DNA of 64,000 bases from Sphingobacterium bovistauri (lineage in GTDB: Bacteria > Bacteroidota > Bacteroidia > Sphingobacteriales > Sphingobacteriaceae), in the NCBI RefSeq assembly GCF_020295405.1, contig NZ_JADEYP010000004.1, positions 62,001 to 126,000 of the forward strand, given 5' to 3'. Under the pieces are notes generated by a model. That model saw only the letters and a list, made by a program, of their open reading frames with translations, searched no databases and was not told the origin of the DNA. The position numbers and the translations under genes are program-made. Every line of letters begins with the position of its first letter. Position 1 is the first letter of the stretch. Below, piece by piece: positions 24,720-34,252 of the stretch.

Positions 24720-25709
24720 ATGAAAGTAGCAGTAGTTGGCGCAACTGGCTTAGTTGGGTCCGAAATGTTGACAGTATTGGCGGAGCGAAACTTCCCAGTA
24801 ACAGAATTGATTCCAGTAGCATCAGAAAGAAGTAAGGGCAAGGAAATTGATTTCAAGGGTAAGAAGTATAAGGTAGTCACTGCAACGGAAGCTATTGCAC
24901 TTAAACCCGATGTAGCGTTGTTCTCTGCAGGTGGTAGTACTTCTACTGAATTTGCTCCATTATTTGCTGAAGCAGGTATCACTGTTATTGATAATTCATC
25001 GGCTTGGCGTATGGATCCTACTAAAAAATTAGTAGTACCAGAAGTGAATGGTGATGTATTAACTGCAGATGATAAAATCATTGCGAATCCAAATTGTTCG
25101 ACTATACAAATGGTAGTGGTATTAAAGCCATTACATGAAAAATATAAAATCAAACGTGTTGTTGTATCTACCTACCAATCGGTAACAGGTACAGGTGTGA
25201 AAGCTGTACAACAGTTGAATGACGAACGCGCAGGTATAGATGGAGAAAAGGCTTATCCTTACCAAATTGACTTGAATGTAATTCCTCAAATAGATGTATT
25301 CCAAGATAATGGATATACGAAGGAGGAGATGAAGATGATCAAGGAGACAAACAAAATAATGCAAGATGATTCAATTAAAGTTACAGCAACTACTGTACGC
25401 ATTCCAGTGATGGGTGGTCACTCAGAGTCTGTAAACATTGAGTTTGAAAATGATTTTGATTTGGATGAATTGAGAGATGCTTTACGTGCGCAAGAGGGTG
25501 TTGTCGTAGTAGATAACCCTGCAAACTTAGAGTATCCAATGCCTAAGGATGCACATGGCAAAGATGAAGTTTTTGTAGGTCGTATTCGTCGTGACGAGTC
25601 ACAAGACAAAACTGTAAATCTTTGGGTTGTCGCTGATAACTTGAGAAAAGGTGCCGCAACTAATGCTGTTCAAGTAGCAGAATTGTTGGCTAAAAAAGGA
25701 TTAATTTAA
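24720..25709 (+). CDS. asd: Aspartate-semialdehyde dehydrogenase
   Basis: The 329-residue enzyme starts MKVAVVGATGLVGSEML, the NADP-binding loop. The catalytic cysteine is in NPNCSTIQMV (about 128-137), and the second active-site region is RIPVMGGHSESVNIEF. It reduces aspartyl phosphate to aspartate semialdehyde, the branch point to lysine/diaminopimelate, threonine and methionine; dapF and metE lie in the same window. It has its own promoter and a strong terminator. Confidence 0.95.
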   Translation: MKVAVVGATGLVGSEMLTVLAERNFPVTELIPVASERSKGKEIDFKGKKYKVVTATEAIALKPDVALFSAGGSTSTEFAPLFAEAGITVIDNSSAWRMDPTKKLVVPEVNGDVLTADDKIIANPNCSTIQMVVVLKPLHEKYKIKRVVVSTYQSVTGTGVKAVQQLNDERAGIDGEKAYPYQIDLNVIPQIDVFQDNGYTKEEMKMIKETNKIMQDDSIKVTATTVRIPVMGGHSESVNIEFENDFDLDELRDALRAQEGVVVVDNPANLEYPMPKDAHGKDEVFVGRIRRDESQDKTVNLWVVADNLRKGAATNAVQVAELLAKKGLI

Positions 25710-25743
25710 CACATTATAACCTTTTTAAAAAGGGGATTAGTAT

Positions 25744-25775
25744 AATGCTGCAAGTATTTCTTGCAGCATTTTTTA
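25744..25775. terminator. Terminator after asd
   Basis: The stem AATGCTGCAAG with its complement (11 bp, 5-nt loop) ends in a T-rich run. The next gene, on the minus strand, ends at 25778. Confidence 0.85.
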
Positions 25776-25777
25776 TT

Positions 25778-28663
25778 TTATCGAAGTAATTCTTTCAAAT
25801 CTTCCTGAGATAGCGACTTCACAAAAGTGTCTTCTGTCGTTATTAAGGAAGAGGCAATTGACATTTTGCGGTTTTGTAATGCGACAATCTTTTCTTCTAC
25901 GGTGTCTTTACTGATGAATTTATAAATAAAAACATTCCTTTTTTGTCCAATACGGTGCGAGCGGTCTATTGCTTGCTGCTCTACGGCAGGGTTCCACCAT
26001 GGATCCAAAATAAAGACATAATCAGCTTCAGTAAGGTTCAGCCCCACGCCGCCTGCTTTTATGGATATTAAGAAAATTTTAACATCTTCATTTTCTTTAA
26101 ACTCTTGAACGGCTTGAGCACGGTCTTTGGTGGCGCCATCCAAATAGGCAAAAGGGATTTTATGTGTATTGAAATATTCTTTGAACAATTCCAAATGCTT
26201 TACAAACTGGGAAAATATCAAGACTTTATTACCTTCTGTAGAAATCGATTCTAACATATTAATTACAGCGTCGAATTTGCCGGATTTTTTTGAATAGGAA
26301 GCATCGACCATTCTTGGGTGATTCGCGAGCTGGCGTAATTTTGTCAAACCTTGTAGTAAGGCAATTTGGTTTCCTTTTGCGTTGTCATTTACAGCCCCTT
26401 CTAAAAGCGCGTTGCGGTATTCTGATTTTGTAGATTCATAGATCTCAGCTTGGGCTTCATTCATTTCGCAGTAAACGATTTGTTCTGTCTTCGGAGGTAA
26501 CTCAGTGGCCACTTGGCTCTTTGTACGTCGTAATACAAAAGGTTTGATTATAGCTTGCAAACGTCTAGCTGTATTTTCATCCTTCTTTTTTTCGATCGGG
26601 ATCACAAATTCCTTTTGAAAGAATGAATAGCTGCCAAGCAATCCAGGGTTCGTAAAATGCATTTGAGACCAAATATCCGAAACAGAATTTTCTATAGGCG
26701 TACCACTCAAGGCTAATTTATTACGTCCCTTTAGTGATTTAATAGATTTAAAGGACTTTGAAGTCGGATTTTTAATATTTTGACTTTCGTCAAGGATAAT
26801 GTAGTTGAAGAAAAACTTACTAAATAATTCTTCATCACTTCTTACAATACCGTAAGTAGTGATCACCAAGTCAAAATGTGTGAACGCATAGGCGTCTTTG
26901 AAACGATTGGAGCCTACATGCATTAATATGCGTAGATCGGGCGCGAATTTATCTGCTTCTTTTTGCCAATTGTACACTAAAGACGTTGGTAACACCAGTA
27001 AGGATGTTTTGGCGTGATCGGTGCTTTTTAATTCTTCTTTTTGTTTTTGCAATAATGCTAAAGTTTGCACGGTTTTACCCAATCCCATGTCATCAGCCAG
27101 TACGCCTCCAAATTTGAATTCTTGAAGAAAATGAAACCAGTTGTAACCAGCTTCTTGGTAAGGACGTAGGCTACCACTGAAATTAACAGGAGGAGTAGCT
27201 TTATGAATTTCTTCAAAATTGGTTAGATTTTGAAGTTTACGACTCATTGTCAAAGCTGTATGCTCTGAAATCTCATGGAGTATACCAATATGAGCTTTGT
27301 TGAGCTGTAAACCATTTTTCTTGATAGCAAAATGAAACAAATGCTCGTATTGAGCAAACCATTCCTCTGGGATAATAGCGATCTCCCCATTGGGTAAGGT
27401 AAACTCTTGAATCCTATTAAGGATATGATCTCGAAGTTGAATAAAAGGAATTTTATAGGGTCCAAAATTGGCAAATGCGCGAACATCAAACCAATCATTG
27501 TCTTCTACGACTTCAATATCCAATGTCGTTTTTCCTATGAAAAAATGCTTATCTCCAGTCTCTTGTTTTATAAGGTATCCTTTTGATAGTAAATTTTCTT
27601 GATTTTGGTTTAGCCATTCAAAGACATTTGAAGCCTGTTTGTAATCAGTTATGTAACTTCCGAATAAAGCATCCTCTCTTCTTAGCCCTAATTCTTCAAG
27701 TAAGCTTTGTTGATTAGACTCCCATAAGATGGAACGCTTGATTCTTGTAAATGTATAAACGTCATTTTCATCATCATACAATAGGCGCACAGAAACCTTC
27801 TGCTCTGATGTGGGAGAAAAATTGTAGGAACCATATTGAAAAGATAGTTGAAGATGTGATTCTCCTTCTGGGATATAATTTAATGTCAAAACAGGAACAG
27901 CTTCTTCTTTTATAGTCTTGATTTCAAAACCTTCGGCATAGACAGAATATTTTTCAATCAGTGGAGAAATAAATGATTCATAGTATTTGCGCTCTGTAGC
28001 ATGTGGAACACTGATGTATCGTTTGTTGAGAAACGGAGTGAGTTTTTTTCCTTCTAGTGGCTGATCAAAGTGATAAAGAACTTTATCTAACAGTAACCAA
28101 GCTTGTGCATTGATGATGACTTCCGCATTTTTGAACATGAATTCCATACGATTTCCATCGTATTTCAACGTCGGAAAATACCGCGTTTCATCATTATTTC
28201 TTCTGAAGTGAAAAAGTATTGAAGTGGGGTGCTTCGCTATCTCTAGTTTTTGTTCTGCGGGGTAGCCATCTTTCTTACTCATAAGGTAGATGGGTTTGTC
28301 ACCAATCATCTCTAGAGCCTTCAATAGTTTTCTTTCTAGTTTTGGACGAATATAATCTTTAACCTTGTCATCGAAAATTTTGCTAAAATAATCTGCTGGC
28401 CGAACGGGTTTTTTGTGATACTTCTTGATGACATTACTTTGTTCGACTTCATCCAACAATTTGATGATTTTATAATCTGTTTCGTCCAGTACATCTGCAA
28501 ATTCATCTACGGTATTCGTAAAAACTCTTTTGTACGAGAGTGAGAGGCTACGGTTTGGATTTAGCTGTACAATGTGAGGTTCAATAAGGAAGCCTAAATA
28601 GGGGTGTTCACCGATTGAAAATATTAATTTGTAAGGAAGTGAAGAATCTATCTGTTGCATCAA
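25778..28663 (-). CDS. SNF2/Rad54-family DNA-dependent ATPase (HepA-like)
   Basis: The 961-residue protein has an N-terminal region of about 480 residues with SWIM-less Bacteroidota SNF2 features. The helicase core follows: Walker A in DDMGLGKTVQT (near 525), DESQ box (ILDESQNIKNP), LSGTPIENS, and in the C-terminal lobe SRFSQF-like LIFSQFVKHL and IDRSHRIGQKRNVFIYKFI. These ATPases move along double-stranded DNA and remodel protein-DNA complexes; the exact role here is unknown. It is a single gene. The start at 28663 gives MMQQIDSS; the second Met is equally possible. Confidence 0.9.
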   Translation of the reverse strand: MMQQIDSSLPYKLIFSIGEHPYLGFLIEPHIVQLNPNRSLSLSYKRVFTNTVDEFADVLDETDYKIIKLLDEVEQSNVIKKYHKKPVRPADYFSKIFDDKVKDYIRPKLERKLLKALEMIGDKPIYLMSKKDGYPAEQKLEIAKHPTSILFHFRRNNDETRYFPTLKYDGNRMEFMFKNAEVIINAQAWLLLDKVLYHFDQPLEGKKLTPFLNKRYISVPHATERKYYESFISPLIEKYSVYAEGFEIKTIKEEAVPVLTLNYIPEGESHLQLSFQYGSYNFSPTSEQKVSVRLLYDDENDVYTFTRIKRSILWESNQQSLLEELGLRREDALFGSYITDYKQASNVFEWLNQNQENLLSKGYLIKQETGDKHFFIGKTTLDIEVVEDNDWFDVRAFANFGPYKIPFIQLRDHILNRIQEFTLPNGEIAIIPEEWFAQYEHLFHFAIKKNGLQLNKAHIGILHEISEHTALTMSRKLQNLTNFEEIHKATPPVNFSGSLRPYQEAGYNWFHFLQEFKFGGVLADDMGLGKTVQTLALLQKQKEELKSTDHAKTSLLVLPTSLVYNWQKEADKFAPDLRILMHVGSNRFKDAYAFTHFDLVITTYGIVRSDEELFSKFFFNYIILDESQNIKNPTSKSFKSIKSLKGRNKLALSGTPIENSVSDIWSQMHFTNPGLLGSYSFFQKEFVIPIEKKKDENTARRLQAIIKPFVLRRTKSQVATELPPKTEQIVYCEMNEAQAEIYESTKSEYRNALLEGAVNDNAKGNQIALLQGLTKLRQLANHPRMVDASYSKKSGKFDAVINMLESISTEGNKVLIFSQFVKHLELFKEYFNTHKIPFAYLDGATKDRAQAVQEFKENEDVKIFLISIKAGGVGLNLTEADYVFILDPWWNPAVEQQAIDRSHRIGQKRNVFIYKFISKDTVEEKIVALQNRKMSIASSLITTEDTFVKSLSQEDLKELLR

Positions 28664-28750
28664 TCTATAGTATGTCTCTCGAAAAAGACATCTAATATAA
28701 CTCGAATATATAGTAAGATAAAATAATCCGTAAAGATTACTTAAAAATAA

Positions 28751-29539
28751 TTAACCGATTTCTATTTCTCCTTTGAAAACAAAGTTTGCAGGACCTTTCA
28801 AGTACACGTTTGTGAATGTGTTACCCGATTTGTGAAATGAAATATACAACTGACCGCCTAATACACGAATTGGAATTCTTAAATCGCCTTCTAAGCTTTG
28901 ATCGATTGCCATAGCCATAGCAGCAGCAGTGGCGCCAGTGCCACAAGCAAAGGTTTCGTCTTCAACACCTCGCTCGAAAGTGCGGACGAAATAACCATTT
29001 TCTTCAGGTTCGATAAAGTTGACATTGATTCCTTTCTCCCCGTAGATCTCGTTATTACGAATAGCATATCCTTCTTTGAATACATCGAGATTAGCTAGGT
29101 CATTTACTTTCAGTATATAATGAGGTGAGCCAGTATTCATGACATATGCTTCACGATCACGATGAATCTGGTTGACATCTATCATACCTAGATTGACTTG
29201 GTAAGCTGCAATTTCTGCATCGTGAGGTCCGTCAACTGCCAGAAAGTCAGTTTTTTCTGAAATAATATTTAAGTCACGGGCAAATGCTACTATACATCTT
29301 CCTCCATTGCCACACATTGTACCTTCTGCACCGTCAGCATTGTAATATACCATCTCAAAATCAAAATTTTTTGTATTTTGAAGGAGCATCAACCCATCGC
29401 CACCTATTCCAAATCGTCTATCGCAAAGTTTTTTAATTAATTCTTCATTGTTTCTATCAAAATGCCCATTTCTATTGTCGATTAAGATAAAATCATTTCC
29501 AGCTCCTTGATATTTAGAAAATTGAATTTTTATGCTCAT
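28751..29539 (-). CDS. dapF: Diaminopimelate epimerase
   Basis: The 262-residue enzyme has both catalytic cysteines in their usual motifs, MCGNGGRC near 73-80 and FACGTGATAAAMA near 213. The N terminus FSKYQGAGNDFILIDNR is the family start. It converts LL- to meso-diaminopimelate for lysine and peptidoglycan synthesis. It is slightly shorter than enterobacterial DapF but complete. The gene stands alone between the SNF2 gene and degQ. Confidence 0.94.
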   Translation of the reverse strand: MSIKIQFSKYQGAGNDFILIDNRNGHFDRNNEELIKKLCDRRFGIGGDGLMLLQNTKNFDFEMVYYNADGAEGTMCGNGGRCIVAFARDLNIISEKTDFLAVDGPHDAEIAAYQVNLGMIDVNQIHRDREAYVMNTGSPHYILKVNDLANLDVFKEGYAIRNNEIYGEKGINVNFIEPEENGYFVRTFERGVEDETFACGTGATAAAMAMAIDQSLEGDLRIPIRVLGGQLYISFHKSGNTFTNVYLKGPANFVFKGEIEIG

Positions 29540-29657
29540 TTACTTGTGAATTATTAACAAATTTAATATTCTTGTTACAAAACTGTAGCCAATTTGTTAA
29601 ATCTTGTTAAAACACTTGTAAACATGCGATGTGTTAACAAAATTTAACTGACAAAAC

Positions 29658-29689
29658 TTGTGTCAGCTATTAATATGGTATTACATTTG
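29658..29689 (+). promoter_or_regulatory. Promoter of the DegQ/HtrA gene
   Basis: TTG (29658-29660), 21 bp, TACATTTG (29682-29689) matches the Bacteroidota form, about 60 nt before the ATG at 29753. Confidence 0.55.
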
Positions 29690-29752
29690 AATACTTACTA
29701 CAAGGTAAGAATTGAAAAACAAAATTAGAATTTTAAAACAGCAATATAAAAT

Positions 29753-31312
29753 ATGAGAAAGATAGGAGTAACTTTATTAACAGCTGTCTTAGGAGGCGCG
29801 GTGGCTGTTGGAGGGTATAAATTGTTTGAAGACAAGCAATTTGGAAACATGACACTTGAAGAGCAGCAAAAAGTATATTATGCAAATAATCCCGGCGCAG
29901 AGCTTATGTCATCTACAGGCAATCCGGATTTTACACAAGCGGCAGCGGCTGTCTCGCCAGGAGTTGTACATATTAAAGTAACAATGACAAGTCGTGGGTC
30001 TCAGCGTGGAGGAGGAGGCGAATCTCCATTTGACATGTTTGAAGAGTTTTTTGGAGCTCCACAGCGCCGTCAAGCACAACCTCGTCAAGCGCAAGCGTCT
30101 GGTTCTGGAGTTATTTTGACTCCTGATGGATATATCGTTACGAATAATCACGTAGTCGAGAATGCAGATAAAATTGAAGTTCAATTAACGGATAAGCGTA
30201 CTTTCGAAGCTAAAGTAATCGGTCGTGATCCGAATACAGATTTAGCATTATTGAAAGTTAATGCAATGAATCTACCTATGGTAAGAATGGGTGACTCGGA
30301 TAATGTACAAATTGGAGAGTGGGTTTTGGCTGTAGGGTATCCATTGAGCTTGCAATCGACAGTAACGGCAGGTATCGTAAGTGCTAAGGGACGTCAGATA
30401 GGGATTTTAGGAGATTCTCAACAACAACAACAGCCGCGCGGATATGGTTATGGTCAAGAGGATCAACAAATTATTAATACCGCAATTGAATCATTTATCC
30501 AGACAGATGCGGTTATTAATAAGGGAAATAGCGGTGGAGCATTGGTAAATGCACGTGGTGAATTGATAGGTATTAATTCAGCAATTGCATCACCTACGGG
30601 GGTGTATGCTGGATATGGATTTGCGATTCCAATCAATTTAGCTAAAAAGATTTTGGATGACTTCAAAGAATTTGGTAGTGTTAAACGTGGTTTTATCGGT
30701 GTGACATTTACGGAAATTAATGAGGCATTGCGCAAGGAAAAAGGTATTACAGATATTAATGGATTATATGTTCAGAATGTAGTAAAAGGTGGTGCCGCTG
30801 AGAGTGCAGGTGTCAAAGGTGGTGATATTATCACTAAGATTGAAGGTAAAACAATTTATTCATCATCTGATTTGCAAGAGCGTGTGGCTAGACTGCGTCC
30901 TGGTGATAAGGTAAAGATTACCTACAAGCGTGAAGGTAAAGAGAAGGAAGTTGCACTAACGTTGAAAGCAGAAGAAGCAGCAAAGGCGAAAGCTGGTGAT
31001 GAGGGGAGCAGTGCAAGTGCGACCGAAATATTTAACAAATTAGGCGCAAGTTTTATCCCTGCTAATGATGCTCGCAAGAAAGAATTGGGAGTGAGCTCTG
31101 GCGTTGTAGTGACGGAAGTTCGCAGAGGTGGTGTGTTCGAGTATTTCGGTGTAGAGAAAGGTTTGGTTATTACAGAGGTCAATGGCAAAGCAGTTAACAA
31201 TGTAGATGATGTTGAAACAGCATTGGAAGGCACCAAACGTAATATAGTACGTATAAAAGGTGTTCCAGAACGAGGTAGTACTGTAGAGCTGAATGTTCCT
31301 ATTGAATATTAA
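29753..31312 (+). CDS. DegQ/HtrA-family periplasmic serine protease
   Basis: The 519-residue protein has an N-terminal signal or membrane anchor (residues 5-24). The trypsin-like domain carries His133 (NNHVVEN), Asp163 (NTDLALLKV) and Ser260 (KGNSGGALVN), the full triad. Two PDZ domains follow (about 310-400 and 430-515). A Gln-rich loop at 220-238 sits before the Ser region. HtrA proteases degrade or refold damaged envelope proteins. The gene is single, with its own promoter and terminator. Confidence 0.93.
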   Translation: MRKIGVTLLTAVLGGAVAVGGYKLFEDKQFGNMTLEEQQKVYYANNPGAELMSSTGNPDFTQAAAAVSPGVVHIKVTMTSRGSQRGGGGESPFDMFEEFFGAPQRRQAQPRQAQASGSGVILTPDGYIVTNNHVVENADKIEVQLTDKRTFEAKVIGRDPNTDLALLKVNAMNLPMVRMGDSDNVQIGEWVLAVGYPLSLQSTVTAGIVSAKGRQIGILGDSQQQQQPRGYGYGQEDQQIINTAIESFIQTDAVINKGNSGGALVNARGELIGINSAIASPTGVYAGYGFAIPINLAKKILDDFKEFGSVKRGFIGVTFTEINEALRKEKGITDINGLYVQNVVKGGAAESAGVKGGDIITKIEGKTIYSSSDLQERVARLRPGDKVKITYKREGKEKEVALTLKAEEAAKAKAGDEGSSASATEIFNKLGASFIPANDARKKELGVSSGVVVTEVRRGGVFEYFGVEKGLVITEVNGKAVNNVDDVETALEGTKRNIVRIKGVPERGSTVELNVPIEY

Positions 31313-31333
31313 TTTGAAACAAATTATAAAATT

Positions 31334-31366
31334 AAAATGGCTTTCTGCGGAAGGCCATTTTTGTTT
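31334..31366 (+). terminator. Terminator after the HtrA gene
   Basis: A 12-bp stem (31334-31345 with 31350-31361, one G-U) with a 4-nt loop runs into T residues. Confidence 0.85.
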
Positions 31367-31393
31367 TAGAGAATAAAACAACATTTTTGTGGT

Positions 31394-31831
31394 ATGAAAA
31401 TTTTAATGGTTTGTTTAGGTAATATTTGCCGTTCGCCATTGGCGCACGGGATTTTACAGCATGTAGCAGATACTAAGAATTTGGATTGGGAGATTGATTC
31501 TGCAGGTACAGGAGATTGGCATGTAGGACATAGTCCAGACCGAAGAAGTGTAGCCGTAGCTAAGAAGTATGGTGTCGATATTTCGGGGCAAAGGGCACAA
31601 CATTTTACAGCTGAATTGTTTGATAACTATGACCAAATATTTGTAATGGATAGACAAAATTATAAGGATGTAATTCGCTTGGCTCATCGTGAAGAACAGA
31701 AAGCTAAGGTGGCACTATTTTTAGATGATGATATTGTGCCTGATCCGTATTATGATGATGCAATGTTTGAACCAGTATATGCAATGGTTGAAAAGCGTTG
31801 CTATGATCTGATAGATAAATTGTCCAAATAA
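31394..31831 (+). CDS. Low-molecular-weight protein tyrosine phosphatase
   Basis: The 145-residue protein has the P-loop CLGNICRS (Cys7, Arg13) and the general-acid Asp in PDPYYDD near 115. Both are required for phosphotyrosine hydrolysis. In bacteria such enzymes often act on capsule-type tyrosine kinases, but no kinase is nearby. It is the first of four closely spaced genes on this strand. Confidence 0.93.
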   Translation: MKILMVCLGNICRSPLAHGILQHVADTKNLDWEIDSAGTGDWHVGHSPDRRSVAVAKKYGVDISGQRAQHFTAELFDNYDQIFVMDRQNYKDVIRLAHREEQKAKVALFLDDDIVPDPYYDDAMFEPVYAMVEKRCYDLIDKLSK

Positions 31832-31898
31832 CGTAACGATTAATCGAGTCTGTGCTGAAAACAAATTTTAATCTGTAATTTGGCACAATAGCTATAAT

Positions 31899-32246
31899 AT
31901 GAAAGCAACAGAAGTAAATCAGAAGTGGAATGTCCTTAGGGAAGAAATATCAAAGAGCTTTGATATGGATTTGCCCGATTTGAAGGTGATGTTGTTTTTG
32001 ATAGGGGTACAAGAATTAGGAAAGGGGCCTAAGCAATTTTCAAAGCGCGAGAAAGAAGAGCTGATGCATATTGCTACATGTCGTCTTTTTTCGTCTATGG
32101 GCTTTTACGAGTTGCTAGGAGCTGATGAAGAAGGATGGCCACACTGGAAGTTAGTGAAACCTGTTCCCAACTATACACTTCTTGAGCAGGAACTAATTAT
32201 CAAATCACTTATTATCGATTATTTTCAAGATTTAGATTTTATATAA
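31899..32246 (+). CDS. Conserved small hypothetical protein
   Basis: The 115-residue cytoplasmic protein has no signal peptide or membrane segment. It contains QELGKGPKQFSKREKEELMH and a Trp/His-containing stretch EEGWPHWKLVKPVP, and is predicted helical. It looks like a Bacteroidota-conserved protein, but no domain was recognised. It lies 10 nt before the cyclophilin gene and 67 nt after the phosphatase. Confidence 0.7.
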   Translation: MKATEVNQKWNVLREEISKSFDMDLPDLKVMLFLIGVQELGKGPKQFSKREKEELMHIATCRLFSSMGFYELLGADEEGWPHWKLVKPVPNYTLLEQELIIKSLIIDYFQDLDFI

Positions 32247-32256
32247 AATTGGTTAA

Positions 32257-33021
32257 ATGAAAAAATTATTTTTTAGTCTTATTTTAATGATGTTCGCCTT
32301 GCAAATTTTTGCGCAAAAGCCAACACACTATTACGTAGAGATCAAAACGAATAAAGGTACGATTACAGCTAAATTGTTGAATGAGACTCCTAAACATCGG
32401 GATAACTTTAAAAAATTGGTTGAGGAAAATTATTACGATGGAGTTTTATTTCATCGTGTGATTAAAAATTTTATGATTCAGGGAGGTGATCCAGATTCTA
32501 AATTACCTACTACAACTAGTTTGACTGTGTTGGGCAATGGTGGACCTGATTATAAAGTGAAATCTGAAATCCAAGAAGGAATATTTCATAAAAAGGGAGT
32601 TTTAGGTGCAGCAAGAGATAATAATCCAGCGAAAGAATCCTCTGGTTCTCAGTTTTATATTGTCCAAGGACGTAAGTTTACAGATGCAGGATTAGATTCT
32701 TTGGTGAAATTTCGAATGCAAGGCAAAGAATTTTCAGCTAAGCAGCGTGAAGTCTATAAAACTATTGGTGGTACACCCCATCTGGATGGAAATTATACTG
32801 TTTTTGGAGAAACAATTAAAGGGATGGAAGCAGTCGATAACATAGCAGGGGTAAATACAGATAAAAGTGATCGTCCTATTACGAATGAACCTATGCACAT
32901 TCGTCTATTGACTCGTCGTGAGGCAATAAACCTTGAGCGTGAGTTGGTGGGGCTGAAACCGAAAGGTGGTTTTTTTACAAAATTATTTGATTCTCTAAAA
33001 TCTAAGAACTACAAACTTTAA
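32257..33021 (+). CDS. Exported cyclophilin-type peptidyl-prolyl isomerase
   Basis: The 254-residue protein has a signal peptide (1-19, ending FAQ). The cyclophilin domain has GVLFHRVIKNFMIQGGDPDS (Arg of the active site) and SSGSQFYIVQG. An insertion between the usual strands lengthens it relative to the E. coli enzyme. It catalyses proline isomerisation in periplasmic protein folding. It is followed 3 nt later by the exonuclease gene. Confidence 0.92.
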   Translation: MKKLFFSLILMMFALQIFAQKPTHYYVEIKTNKGTITAKLLNETPKHRDNFKKLVEENYYDGVLFHRVIKNFMIQGGDPDSKLPTTTSLTVLGNGGPDYKVKSEIQEGIFHKKGVLGAARDNNPAKESSGSQFYIVQGRKFTDAGLDSLVKFRMQGKEFSAKQREVYKTIGGTPHLDGNYTVFGETIKGMEAVDNIAGVNTDKSDRPITNEPMHIRLLTRREAINLERELVGLKPKGGFFTKLFDSLKSKNYKL

Positions 33022-33024
33022 TTA

Positions 33025-33789
33025 ATGAAGATAGTTACTTATAATGTAAATGGTCTAAGGGCTGCTTTGAAGAAGGATTGGTTAGGATGGTTGACGTCTG
33101 TCAATCCAGATGTGGTGTGTCTTCAAGAGATAAAAGCTACACCAGATCAAGTTCCTGAAATATTATTTTTAGAGCAAATGGGGTACGAGCATTATTGGTA
33201 TCCTGCTCAGAAAAAGGGGTATAGTGGTACTGCGATTTTAACTAAGATTACGCCTAGACATGTTGAATATGGATGTGGTCACGAAGATTATGATTTCGAA
33301 GGGCGTGTGATTCGTGCTGATTTTGAAGATATATCCGTGATGAGTACATATTTTCCTTCGGGTACGACAGGTGATGTACGTCAGGATTTTAAATATAGGT
33401 TTTTGGATGATTTTCATCAATATGCGCATAAATTATTAGTAGATCATCCGAATTTAGTCATTAGTGGAGATTACAATATTTGTCATCGTGCTATCGATAT
33501 TCATAACCCTAAATCCAACGCTAATTCTTCTGGCTTCCTGCCGGAAGAGCGTGAATGGATGGAAAATTTTATCAATTCGGGATTTATTGATACTTTTCGT
33601 TTACTTAATCCAGATCCTCATCATTATACGTGGTGGAGTTATAGAGCGGGAGCGAGGGCTAAAAATTTGGGTTGGCGTATAGATTATAATATGGCCTCAA
33701 AAGCTTTGGAAAATCGCATCATAGCAGCTAAAATATTGCCCGATGCTGTGCATTCGGATCACTGTCCCGTGTTACTGGAGTTGGTATAA
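33025..33789 (+). CDS. xth: Exodeoxyribonuclease III / AP endonuclease
   Basis: The 254-residue protein has YNVNGLRAALKKDW at the start, CLQEIKATPDQ (metal-binding Glu), SGDYNICHRAIDIHNP (catalytic Asp and Asn) and HSDHCPV at the C terminus (catalytic Asp-His). All catalytic residues are kept. It cuts DNA at abasic sites and removes 3' blocks in base excision repair. It is the last gene of the run and ends at a bidirectional terminator. Confidence 0.94.
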   Translation: MKIVTYNVNGLRAALKKDWLGWLTSVNPDVVCLQEIKATPDQVPEILFLEQMGYEHYWYPAQKKGYSGTAILTKITPRHVEYGCGHEDYDFEGRVIRADFEDISVMSTYFPSGTTGDVRQDFKYRFLDDFHQYAHKLLVDHPNLVISGDYNICHRAIDIHNPKSNANSSGFLPEEREWMENFINSGFIDTFRLLNPDPHHYTWWSYRAGARAKNLGWRIDYNMASKALENRIIAAKILPDAVHSDHCPVLLELV

Positions 33790-33825
33790 AAAATAAGGAG
33801 AAACATTTGTTTCTCCTTATTTTTT
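33788..33825. terminator. Bidirectional terminator between xth and queD
   Basis: A 16-bp stem (33788-33803 with 33810-33825) with A- and T-runs at both ends, between convergent genes. Confidence 0.85.
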
Positions 33826-34236
33826 ATACGTTGCGGAACATTTCTGCGTTTCTTCGACTTTACATCGAATAAGCTCACAGCCCGTGCCTTCTAATTGTAG
33901 CGGGGCAATTACTTCCACAAGATGTTGCGCTATATTTTCAGCAGTAGGATTGAATGGTACTATCACCAAGCTTTCCGCTGTTAACATTTTTAAATCTTCT
34001 AGCAAAGGATCATTTTCCCAAATCAAAAACTTGTGATCGTAATGGTCTTCTAACCACATGCAAAGTTTCTCTTTGATTACGGAAAAATCCAAAACCCGAC
34101 CAATATTATCCAGTTTTTGTGCCTCGACTTCAAAATGTATTCTATAGTTATGTCCATGAAGGAATCTACATTTCCCCTCGTGACCTACGACTCTATGTCC
34201 ACATGAAATATCATGATATCGCTCTGCTGTAATCAT
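33817..34236 (-). CDS. queD: 6-carboxy-5,6,7,8-tetrahydropterin synthase
   Basis: The 139-residue enzyme has the zinc ligands in HDISCGHRVVGHEGKC and LHGHNY, the catalytic Cys in the first motif, and the family end CKVEETQKCSATY. PTAENIAQHL is the conserved helix. It makes carboxytetrahydropterin from dihydroneopterin triphosphate, the second step of queuosine synthesis. A -7 element at 34241-34248 places the transcription start at the ATG, so the message is probably leaderless. Confidence 0.9.
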   Translation of the reverse strand: MITAERYHDISCGHRVVGHEGKCRFLHGHNYRIHFEVEAQKLDNIGRVLDFSVIKEKLCMWLEDHYDHKFLIWENDPLLEDLKMLTAESLVIVPFNPTAENIAQHLVEVIAPLQLEGTGCELIRCKVEETQKCSATYKK

Positions 34237-34240
34237 GTGA

Positions 34241-34248
34241 CAAATATA
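34241..34248 (-). promoter_or_regulatory. -7 promoter element of queD (leaderless)
   Basis: TATATTTG on the minus strand is followed by 4 nt and then the ATG. The hisS start has the same arrangement. Confidence 0.5.
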
Positions 34249-34252
34249 AGTT